The notes under the pieces were generated by a model. It was not told the origin of the DNA. It saw only the letters and a program-made list of their open reading frames with translations, and ran no database searches. From assembly GCA_018000995.1 (NCBI GenBank), contig JAGNIU010000029.1, positions 1 through 38,074 on the forward strand: DNA of 38,074 nucleotides, written 5' to 3'. A program made the position numbers and the translations under genes. Of this stretch, positions 26,401-33,959 are shown piece by piece. Within the stretch, counting starts at the first letter, position 1, and the number at the start of each line of letters is the position of its first letter. This stretch comes from Bacteroidia bacterium. GTDB lineage: Bacteria > Bacteroidota > Bacteroidia > B-17B0 > Aurantibacillaceae.

Positions 26401-29400
26401 CTGGTCCGAATACATTTACATCAAACGTTCAAAATCCAACAATACCAGGCGCAACAACATTAGCCGCAGGTGTGTATACCGTTAGAGCTACCGTTGCAGG
26501 ATGTACGAGTGCTAATGGATTAACAACTGTTACCGTAAACCCGATTCCAGCTTCTCCTACTCCGGGTTCTAATTCACCAATATGTGCAGGTTCTACATTA
26601 AGCTTAACAGCTACTACAATTGCAGGCGCTACTTATAATTGGTCTGGACCAAACAGTTTTGTTTCAGCATTACAAAATCCAACTATTGCCGGTGCTACAA
26701 CATTAGCAACAGGAGTTTATTCTGTTAACGTAACAGTTGCAGGTTGTACAGGAACTAATTCTACAATAAGCGTAACTGTGAATCCAATTCCAGCTTCACC
26801 GGTTGTTGGATCTAATTCACCTTTATGTGCGGGACAAACTTTAAGTTTAACAGCTTCACCCGTTGCAGGCGCTACTTATACTTGGAATGGTCCGAACAGC
26901 TTTACATCTAACCTACAAAATCCAACCATTGTTGGAGCAACAACACTTGCCGCAGGTACGTACACCGTTAGAGCTTTAGTAGCAGGTTGTACTAGTCCAA
27001 TTGGTACTGGTGTTGTGGTTGTGAACCCAGCACCTGCTGCGCCAACTGCAGGAGGAACTGCTACTTTATGTGCAGGTTCAACCATTAGCTTAACCGCAAG
27101 TAATATTGCGGGCGCTACTTATAATTGGACAGGTCCTAACGCATTTTTATCAACTTTACAGAACCCAACTATTCCTGGCGCTCCAACTTTAGCAACAGGA
27201 ATTTATTCAGTTAGTGCAACTGTTGCCGGTTGTCCAGGTCCTATCGGAACATTTAGTGTTACAGTTTATGGTGTTCCCGGTTCTCCTACTGTTACTGCAA
27301 CCAATCCTTCGTGTATTGGTCAGACTTTATTTTTGAATTCACAAACAGTTGTCGGTGCAACTTATAGTTGGAACGGACCAAGCGGATTTACATCTTCAAC
27401 ACAGAATCCAACATTAACTCCTGTTACTGTGGGTATGGCAGGAACTTATAGTGTATTAGTTTCAGTAATGGGTTGCGGAAGTTCCGCTTCAACAGTTGCT
27501 GTAATAGTTAATCCTACACCAGCTGCACCAACAGCAGGAAGCAACTCACCATTATGTACAGGATCAACAATTAATTTAACCGCCAGCAATATTGCAGGTG
27601 CTACATATAATTGGACTGGTCCGAATACATTTACTTCTAACACACAAAATCCAAGTATACCGGGTGCTTCCACTTTATCAGCCGGAATTTATTCTGTGAA
27701 TGTAACTGTTGCAGGTTGTACAGGACCAATTGGTACAACAAGTGTAGCAGTAAATAATTCCCCGATTGTAACTCCTAATAGTAACTCAGCAATTTGTGCG
27801 GGACAAACACTTAGTTTAACTGCTAATGCAATTGTGGGTGCAACTTATTCGTGGAGCGGACCAAATAGTTTTACATCCGCTTTACAAAATCCTACAATTC
27901 CAGCTGTAACAGTTTTAGCAAACGGAACTTATTCGGTGTTTGCGAATGTGGGTGGTTGTATAGGACCAGTTGCTACAATTAACGTAACAGTTAATCCAAC
28001 TCCTGCTGCCCCGTCAGCATCCAATAACTCTCCTATTTGTGCTTTACAAACAATAAGTTTAAGTGTTGGTACAGTAGCAGGTGCTACATATAGTTGGACA
28101 GGTCCAAATACATTTACATCAACCACACAAAATCCTACCATACCAAATGCATCTACATTAGCTGCCGGTGTTTATTCTGTTACTGTAAATGTTTTAGGAT
28201 GTAATAGCGCTGCAGGAACAACTTCTGTAACTGTAAATCCTTCACCTGCTGCTCCAACGGCCGGCGGTACTGCTACACTTTGTGCCGGATCAACTATAAA
28301 TTTAACCGCAAGTAATATTGCAGGCGCTACCTATAATTGGACAGGGCCAAATAGTTTTACAGCCTCAACTCAAAACACAAGCATACCAGGAGCTTCAACA
28401 TTAGCAACCGGAGTTTATTCAGTTAACGCAACTGTTGCAGGTTGTCCGGGACCATTTGGAACATTTAGTGTAACAGTATTCGGTATTCCCGGCTCGCCAA
28501 GTTTAACAGCAACTAATCCATCGTGTATAGGACAAACTTTAAGTTTAACATCAGCAAGTGTTGCGGGTGCATCTTATAGTTGGAGTGGTCCGAATAGTTT
28601 TACATCTTCAGTACAAAATCCAACACTCGCTCCCGTTACTCCTTTAATGGCTGGTACATATAGTGTGTTAGTATCTGTAATGGGTTGCGGAAGTTCTTCT
28701 TCAACAATTGCAGTAATAGTTAATCCAACTCCTGCAGCTCCTACTGCCGGAAGTAACTCACCGTTATGTGCAGGTGCTACAATTAATTTAACAGCTAGTA
28801 ATATTGCAGGTGCTACTTATAATTGGACAGGACCAAATACATTTACTGATAACGTTCAGAATCCAACCATAACAGGTGCAACAACTTTAGCAACCGGCGT
28901 TTATTCAGTGAATGCTACTGTTGCAGGTTGTACAGGACCTGTCGGAACTGTAAGTGTTACGGTAAATAATTTCCCTGCTGCTCCAACAGCAACTGCCAAC
29001 TCACCAATATGTGTTGGTTCTACTTTAAGTTTTACTGCAAATACAATTCCGGGTGCAACTTATAATTGGAGCGGACCGAATTCATTTACTTCAACAACAC
29101 AAAATCCAACAATACCCGCAGCGACTGCTTTAGCAAGTGGTGTATATACATTAAATGTTACTGTAGGAGGTTGTACAGGACCGGATGCGACAATAAGTGC
29201 AACAGTTAGTCCAATCCCTGCCGCACCAACTGCAGCAAACAACACACCGATCTGTGCTTTCCAAACTTTAAGTTTAACCGCAAGCACAATTGCAGGCGCC
29301 ACTTATAGTTGGACAGGGCCAAATACATTTACATCAAACGTTCAAAATCCAACAATACCTGTTACTACAACTTTAGCAGCAGGAGTTTATTCTGTATTTG

Positions 29401-32400
29401 CTAATGTAGCTGGTTGTAATAGTCCGGCCGGTGTAACAACAGTAACTATTAATCCTGCACCGAATGCACCAACTGCAAATGCTAATACACCTTTATGTAT
29501 TGGTGGAACTATAAATTTAACCGCCAGTAATATTGCAGGTGCTACTTACAATTGGGTTGGTCCGAATTCATTTACATCAACCACTCAAAACCCAACCATA
29601 CCGGGCGCTACAACATTAGCAACAGGTGTGTACTCGGTATTTGCAACTGTAGCAGGTTGTCCCGGACCAGCAGGAACAATCTCTGTAACGGTGAGCACCC
29701 CTGCTATTTTAAGTACAGGACCTGCTCCTATAGTTTGTGCAAATAATAATACTATTTCGTTGAACGGAACTTCTTCTACAGGTTCAGGAACATGGACCTC
29801 AGGAAGCACAGGAACATTCGCACCAAATGCTTTAACCGGAACTTATGTTCCAACTGCATCTGAAATTTCTGCAGGAATGGTTTCATTTACTTTAACTTCT
29901 ACAAACAATGGTGGTTGTCCTGCAGTAACAGCACAAATGACAGTTAACATTACACCTGCTCCTACTGCGAATGCAGGAACAGATCAATCTGTGTGTGCTA
30001 ACAATGCTACGATTTCTTTAGGAGGAACAGTAACAGTTGCTTCGGGTGGAATCTGGTCATCATCAGGTACAGGAACATTTACACCAAGTAATACCATTCC
30101 AAATCCTCAATACATTCCAAGTGCAAGTGATATCACTGCAGGAACTGTTGCCATCATTTATACAACTACAGGAAATGGAAATTGTAATCCGGTTAGCGAT
30201 ACAATGCTTATCATAATTACTCCTTCACCTGTTGTAAGTGGCGGACCGAATTTACAATACGTTTGTAAAAACAATCCTAATGCGAACTTAAATGCTACTT
30301 CAACTACGGGTTCTGTAATTTGGACAACATTAGGTACAGGTGTGTTTACGCCTACTAATACTATCTTGAATCCAACTTACAATTCAAGTACTGCTGATAC
30401 AACTGCCGGAAGTGTTCAGATATTAATCACTTCTATAAATAACGGAAATTGTAATGCGGTAACAGATACTATTACTCTAATTTACACTTCTACAATTACT
30501 ATTAGTGCCGGTGCAAGTCAAACCGTTTGTTCAAACAATCCCGTTGTTGCTTTAAGCGGAACTTGTACAACAGGTGTTGGTACTTGGACAACAAGTGGAA
30601 GCGGAACTTTCTCTCCAAATAATTTAACAGGCTCCTATATCCCAAGTGCAGGTGATATTTCGGCAGGTACTGTTGTATTAACAGTTACTTCAGGAAACAA
30701 CGGAACTTGTTTACCTATCACATCAACAATGACGGTAAATATTACGCCTGGTCCAACTGCTAATGCAGGAAGCGATTTAAGTGTATGTGCTAACAATGCA
30801 ACTATTGCTTTAACAGGAACAGTTGGTGTTGCAACAGGTGGTCAGTGGACATCGAATGGAACAGGAACATTTACACCAAGCTCTACCAACTTAAATACAA
30901 ATTACATTCCTAGTCCTGCTGATACAACTGCAGGAAGTGTAACTATTTATTTAACCACAACAGGAAACGGAAATTGTAATGCAACGATTGATAGCTTGGT
31001 GATTAATTTCACACCAGCTCCATTGGTAAATGCACCAAATGTTTCAGTTTGTAGAAATAATCCAAATGCTTTATTAAACGGATATTCATCAACCGGTACA
31101 GGTACATGGACAACTTTAGGTTCAGGAACATTCAATCCAAACAACACAGTTCCTAATCCTACTTACATTCCGAGCACAGCCGATACAACAGCGGGAAGTG
31201 TTCAAATTATATTTACTTCAACAGGTAACGGCGGTTGTAATGCGGTAACAGATACATTACTTCTAACGTTCAGCAGCATTCCTACTGTAACCGCAGGAAC
31301 AAGTCAGATTGTTTGTGCAAATAATTCGAGTGTTACTTTAAGTGGAATTTCTTCTACTTCATCAGGTACATGGACATCAAGTGGAACAGGAACCTTCTCT
31401 CCAAATACTGTTAACGGTAATTATTTACCAAGTGCAGCAGATATTACAGGAGGAGTTGTTTCCTTCACCTTAACCACAACAAATAACGGTGGTTGTAATG
31501 CGGTGAGTGATGTAATGACATTAACAATAACTCCGGGACCAACATCAACGGCAGGAACAGACCAAATATTATGTGCTAATAATGCAACGGTTGCATTAAG
31601 CGGTTCGGTAACTATTGCTACAGGTGGAATTTGGACTAGTAATGGTACAGGAACATTTACGCCTAACAATACATCATTAGGAACTAATTATATTCCAAGC
31701 GGTGCTGATACAACTGCGGGAAGTGTAACTATTTATTTAACCACAACAGGAAATGGAAATTGTAATGCGATAGTTGATACTTTACAAATCAACTTCACGC
31801 CTGCTCCTCTTGTAAATGCCGGAACAAATATTTTCTTATGTAAAAGTTCACCGGATGCTAACCTTAACGGTTACTCATCAACTGGAACTGGAACATGGAG
31901 CACTTCAGGTACAGGTTCATTCAATCCAAATAATAATACCTTAAATGCAGGTTACATTCCAAGCTCTGCCGATACAAGTGCAGGAAGTGTAATTTTAATT
32001 TTAACGTCTACAAATAATGGTGGCTGTAATGCAGTGATTGATACCGTAACTATTACTTATCAGGCAAAACCTATTGCTAATTTCTTAGCCAATAGCAAAT
32101 GTGTTAACACTGTAACAACGTTTACAGATGTATCAACCGGTAGTCCTGTTACATGGTTATGGACAAGTGGTGCTACAACATCAACAGTTCAAAGTGCCAG
32201 TACAACATTTACAGCTACAGGTAACCAAACCGTTAGTTTAGTGGTGACCAATGCAGGTGGCTGTACAGACTCAATTACCAAAACAGTTTTCATTAACGAA
32301 AATCCAACTACAACATTCACATTTGTTCCATTATGTTTTGATTCGGTAATGTTTGCAAGTTCATCCAGCAGTACGCCAAGTGTTACAGGTTGGGCTTGGA

Positions 32401-32837
32401 ATTTTGGCGATACCACTTTCTCGTCTATAAAAGACCCTAATCACACTTACGATGATACCGGAACATATTATGTTACACTAGTTGTTACATCCGATTCAGG
32501 TTGTGTGGCTTCTTTCATGGATACAGTGCATGTAAAAGCTTGTTCAGATATAATTCCATTAGTGAGCAACCCGGCAGTACCATCCGGATTTACTCCTAAC
32601 GGTGACGGAACAAATGATGTTCTCTTCGTAAAAGGTGGTCCGTTTAAAACAATGGAATTCCGAATCTTTAATGAATGGGGTAATCAGATATTTAAATCCG
32701 ACGTCCAAAGCACCGGCTGGGACGGAACCTTTAAGAGCGCTCCGCAAACAGCGGGACGTTACTTGTGGACACTGACAGGGGAAGTCGTGGACGGAAGAGA
32801 AGTTAAGATGTCGGGCGAAGTAATTTTATCACGTTAA
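23412..32837 (+). CDS. Giant repeat adhesin with T9SS type B (CHU_C/gliding-associated) sorting domain
   Basis: The 3141-residue surface protein has a long-n-region signal peptide (hydrophobic core about 31-46). The conserved N-terminal domain of gliding-associated adhesins follows (THIVGGVITYTY, YRDCGAG, WSVCCRNGSISN). An inserted jelly-roll-like domain occupies about 184-346. The conserved part then resumes (NSSPYFNNLPPLIFC, CSATDVDGDNLVYSM, about 347-470). Residues 481-2098 are 20 Ig-like repeats (about 81 residues, two Cys each). Residues 2099-2887 are nine repeats of about 88 residues. Two PKD-like domains follow (about 2888-3047; WNFGDTTF), then a type B domain (about 3054-3141: GFTPNGDGTND, FRIFNEWGN, GWDG). 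Predicted role is adhesion or gliding as a SprB analogue. The PorP/SprF gene is 19 bp downstream, consistent with co-transcription. The insertion and higher-order repeats are unusual. Confidence 0.92.
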   Translation: MQKNYSNAFFKFSKKSKKAGAFFGGNFNYRQLLILLAFLFIIPFKGLATHIVGGVITYTYNGGNNYTVSMILYRDCGAGAAAYPASVTFTVLQADGSVFAPSRNFTANGGTVTPIPATLPPCATTPSVLPCVEQRAYTTTVNLAPSPGGMHIVWSVCCRNGSISNILTPGAEGETFYAYIPCYSTVWSEDFTLPNGTITDAGPTAWTRTINVVAPLPTAQVNNGQFQVISQNSGTAGHVIWASQVIPINTFPAGVNLSLNYSEPNTNTLENSDTISVYYSLNGGAKVLFPNNGRRINDFNGNVFATATGLIGNTIQIFVRTAYGANSPNDEQYNFDMVNVYNNTFLPNSSPYFNNLPPLIFCATNSFSINCSATDVDGDNLVYSMYTPYDDNPNPPLFPNNILAVNAVTWQPGYSATSPFNSPSPSVTLSPTGIMTGVANSLGQYVFGIKVSEYRAGVLLSEVVRDYQGNTVTCPPFVPAAPTAGANSPLCVGQTLSLTATFSAGATYSWTGPNGFTSTLLNPTIPGITVLAAGVYSVTATVAGCTSPPGTVAVTVNTVPATPTLTSNSPICAGQNLSLTSSSVTGGTYNWSGPNSFTSAVQNPTIVGASTLAAGVYSVNATVSGCTSGNGTVNVVVNPLPVAPTAGNNSPLCAGSNLNLTASLITGATYSWTGPNSFTANVQNPTITGATTLAAGVYTVTATVAGCAGPGGTTTATINPAPIAPTAGANTPLCAGQTLSLTASTIASATYTWNGPNSFTSNLQNPTIVGASTLAAGAYTVRATVAGCQGPGGTVTVVVNAAPVAPTAGANTPLCAGSTLSLTASNIATATYNWSGPNSFTSTTQNPTIVGTTTLASGVYSVNATVAGCAGPSGTINVVVNPIPAAPTAGANSPICAGSTLSLTASPIAGATYTWNGPNAFTSALQNPTIAGATILASGIYTVRATVAGCQGPNGTISVTVNPIPTAPTAGNNSPLCAGQTINLTATPVAGATYSWTGPNTFTSNVQNPTIPGATTLAAGVYTVRATVAGCTSANGLTTVTVNPIPASPTPGSNSPICAGSTLSLTATTIAGATYNWSGPNSFVSALQNPTIAGATTLATGVYSVNVTVAGCTGTNSTISVTVNPIPASPVVGSNSPLCAGQTLSLTASPVAGATYTWNGPNSFTSNLQNPTIVGATTLAAGTYTVRALVAGCTSPIGTGVVVVNPAPAAPTAGGTATLCAGSTISLTASNIAGATYNWTGPNAFLSTLQNPTIPGAPTLATGIYSVSATVAGCPGPIGTFSVTVYGVPGSPTVTATNPSCIGQTLFLNSQTVVGATYSWNGPSGFTSSTQNPTLTPVTVGMAGTYSVLVSVMGCGSSASTVAVIVNPTPAAPTAGSNSPLCTGSTINLTASNIAGATYNWTGPNTFTSNTQNPSIPGASTLSAGIYSVNVTVAGCTGPIGTTSVAVNNSPIVTPNSNSAICAGQTLSLTANAIVGATYSWSGPNSFTSALQNPTIPAVTVLANGTYSVFANVGGCIGPVATINVTVNPTPAAPSASNNSPICALQTISLSVGTVAGATYSWTGPNTFTSTTQNPTIPNASTLAAGVYSVTVNVLGCNSAAGTTSVTVNPSPAAPTAGGTATLCAGSTINLTASNIAGATYNWTGPNSFTASTQNTSIPGASTLATGVYSVNATVAGCPGPFGTFSVTVFGIPGSPSLTATNPSCIGQTLSLTSASVAGASYSWSGPNSFTSSVQNPTLAPVTPLMAGTYSVLVSVMGCGSSSSTIAVIVNPTPAAPTAGSNSPLCAGATINLTASNIAGATYNWTGPNTFTDNVQNPTITGATTLATGVYSVNATVAGCTGPVGTVSVTVNNFPAAPTATANSPICVGSTLSFTANTIPGATYNWSGPNSFTSTTQNPTIPAATALASGVYTLNVTVGGCTGPDATISATVSPIPAAPTAANNTPICAFQTLSLTASTIAGATYSWTGPNTFTSNVQNPTIPVTTTLAAGVYSVFANVAGCNSPAGVTTVTINPAPNAPTANANTPLCIGGTINLTASNIAGATYNWVGPNSFTSTTQNPTIPGATTLATGVYSVFATVAGCPGPAGTISVTVSTPAILSTGPAPIVCANNNTISLNGTSSTGSGTWTSGSTGTFAPNALTGTYVPTASEISAGMVSFTLTSTNNGGCPAVTAQMTVNITPAPTANAGTDQSVCANNATISLGGTVTVASGGIWSSSGTGTFTPSNTIPNPQYIPSASDITAGTVAIIYTTTGNGNCNPVSDTMLIIITPSPVVSGGPNLQYVCKNNPNANLNATSTTGSVIWTTLGTGVFTPTNTILNPTYNSSTADTTAGSVQILITSINNGNCNAVTDTITLIYTSTITISAGASQTVCSNNPVVALSGTCTTGVGTWTTSGSGTFSPNNLTGSYIPSAGDISAGTVVLTVTSGNNGTCLPITSTMTVNITPGPTANAGSDLSVCANNATIALTGTVGVATGGQWTSNGTGTFTPSSTNLNTNYIPSPADTTAGSVTIYLTTTGNGNCNATIDSLVINFTPAPLVNAPNVSVCRNNPNALLNGYSSTGTGTWTTLGSGTFNPNNTVPNPTYIPSTADTTAGSVQIIFTSTGNGGCNAVTDTLLLTFSSIPTVTAGTSQIVCANNSSVTLSGISSTSSGTWTSSGTGTFSPNTVNGNYLPSAADITGGVVSFTLTTTNNGGCNAVSDVMTLTITPGPTSTAGTDQILCANNATVALSGSVTIATGGIWTSNGTGTFTPNNTSLGTNYIPSGADTTAGSVTIYLTTTGNGNCNAIVDTLQINFTPAPLVNAGTNIFLCKSSPDANLNGYSSTGTGTWSTSGTGSFNPNNNTLNAGYIPSSADTSAGSVILILTSTNNGGCNAVIDTVTITYQAKPIANFLANSKCVNTVTTFTDVSTGSPVTWLWTSGATTSTVQSASTTFTATGNQTVSLVVTNAGGCTDSITKTVFINENPTTTFTFVPLCFDSVMFASSSSSTPSVTGWAWNFGDTTFSSIKDPNHTYDDTGTYYVTLVVTSDSGCVASFMDTVHVKACSDIIPLVSNPAVPSGFTPNGDGTNDVLFVKGGPFKTMEFRIFNEWGNQIFKSDVQSTGWDGTFKSAPQTAGRYLWTLTGEVVDGREVKMSGEVILSR
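24852..29705 (+). repeat. Twenty in-frame 243-bp repeats (Ig-like, type A)
   Basis: Unit pattern: PTAGANSPLCAGQTLSLTAS, then the GATYSWTGPN, F, QNPTIPGATTL, AAGVYSVTATVAGC, GT and VTVNPxPA elements. Most copies are 81 residues; one interior copy and the last are 80. Each copy keeps two Cys. Copies 10-14 (from 27039) and 15-19 (from 28251) correspond one to one, and copy 20 (from 29466) restarts the series. Confidence 0.9.
29706..32072 (+). repeat. Nine in-frame repeats of about 263 bp (type B) in three triads
   Basis: Unit pattern: AGTDQxVCANNATIxLxG, then GxWTSxGTGTFTPN, YIPSxADxTAGSV, TxTGNGxCNA and ITPxP. First, second and third members differ but recur in order; the first-Cys codons of members 1, 4 and 7 lie at 29736, 30528 and 31314. 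Confidence 0.88.
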
Positions 32838-32856
32838 CCTTTAAAACAAAAAGACT

Positions 32857-33888
32857 ATGAAAAAGTATATAACATATATCGCAGCTTTCGTTTTAACAGG
32901 AAGCATTTTAAAAGCTCAGGATTTTCATATTTCACAATATGATGTAGGAACAATGTATTTAAATCCTGCTCTCACCGGTATGTATGGTGATGAAAAAGGT
33001 GATTACAAAGCTTATATCGATACGCGTTCGCAATGGCGTGCGTTTGGTGTGAAACCGTTTTTCACAACTTATTTAGCTTTTGATATGCCTTATACCATTA
33101 AGGAGAAAAAAGTTGGTTTTGGTGCTTACTTCATCAATAACAGAACCGGACCTGGTAACTTTAATACAACCGGCTTTATGTTATCGGGCGCTTATAATAT
33201 TCTTGATAAAAAAGCAAACGGCGTTCATTATTTAACTACCGGTTTGCAATTGGGTTTATTTTACAAAGCGTTTAATAATAATATTACGTATGATGTGCAG
33301 TACAATCCTTATCAAGATGGTGGTGGATTTGACCAAAGCATTAGCAGTGGTGAAAACGTAAATAATTTAAGCATCACCCGCTTCGACGCTAATTTTGGTT
33401 TATACTATAAGTATTTAGAGAAAGGAAAAAAAGCACATCCTTTTATTGGTTTCTCAATGGCGCATTTAACACGAGCTAATACTTCGTTTGTTGGAACAGT
33501 TGATCGCATTCCGTTTAAGTATATTGTAAATGGTGGTTGCGATATTCAGGCTCACGAAAAATTTATGGTGACACCACGCTTCTACTATGCCAATCAAGCG
33601 AAAGCTTACGAGGTGAATATGGGTGTAATGATGGCTTATAATATCAGTAATGATTTCAGTGTGAAAACCGTGAATTGGAAAATAATCGGCGGTTGCGACT
33701 GGCGTTATAAAGATGCAGTAATAATTCATTTAGGCGTTAAACAAGATAGTTATGCTTTACGTTTTAGTTATGATGTAAATACATCTTATTTAAAAAGCTA
33801 TACAAACGGACGTGGTGCATGGGAAGTGTCTTTAGTTTTCACCGGCGAGAAAGGAAAGTCGTTTATTAAATCGATTACGAGTTACTAG
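32857..33888 (+). CDS. PorP/SprF family type IX secretion membrane protein
   Basis: The 343-residue outer-membrane protein has a signal peptide (1-20, ending KAQD) and the PorP/SprF hallmark opening DFHISQYDVGTMYLNPALTGMY, followed by alternating strands of a predicted beta-barrel (RSQWRAF, VGFGAYFINNRTGPG, LTTGLQLGLFYKAF, FDANFGLYYKY). SprF of F. johnsoniae is needed for surface delivery of SprB, and SprF-like proteins are typically encoded beside T9SS type B cargo. Here the gene starts 19 bp after the giant type B adhesin, so a cognate cargo/partner pair is very likely. It ends in GDWRYKDAVIIHLGVKQ-like strands and a basic tail. Not a PorP of the core machinery by context, but sequence alone does not exclude that. 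Confidence 0.9.
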   Translation: MKKYITYIAAFVLTGSILKAQDFHISQYDVGTMYLNPALTGMYGDEKGDYKAYIDTRSQWRAFGVKPFFTTYLAFDMPYTIKEKKVGFGAYFINNRTGPGNFNTTGFMLSGAYNILDKKANGVHYLTTGLQLGLFYKAFNNNITYDVQYNPYQDGGGFDQSISSGENVNNLSITRFDANFGLYYKYLEKGKKAHPFIGFSMAHLTRANTSFVGTVDRIPFKYIVNGGCDIQAHEKFMVTPRFYYANQAKAYEVNMGVMMAYNISNDFSVKTVNWKIIGGCDWRYKDAVIIHLGVKQDSYALRFSYDVNTSYLKSYTNGRGAWEVSLVFTGEKGKSFIKSITSY

Positions 33889-33937
33889 GATTTAGGATAT
33901 AGGATATAGGATATAGGGGTTAGGATTTAGGGTTAGA
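33886..33937. repeat. Short tandem GGATATA/TTAGGAT repeat
   Basis: About seven imperfect 7-bp units (TAGGATT, TAGGATA, TAGGATA, TAGGATA, TAGGGGT, TAGGATT, TAGGGTT) begin in the stop codon of the PorP/SprF gene and run toward the next start. Such TTAGGAT-type arrays are seen between genes in several Bacteroidota and may be slippage-prone. Confidence 0.7.
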
Positions 33938-33959
33938 GTTTTATTGCTAATTTTAGAAT

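Noticed and set aside
24852..29705. Regular 243-bp periodicity that could be mistaken for a CRISPR array or satellite DNA
   Set aside because: The period is one 81-residue protein repeat in an uninterrupted reading frame; repeats are diverged, there are no short identical direct repeats with unique spacers, and no cas genes are nearby.
27446..31669. Several 60-80 residue antisense frames within the giant adhesin
   Set aside because: They recur with the repeat period (GPVQLYVAP, VGAAGVG) and are reverse-strand shadows of the repeats.
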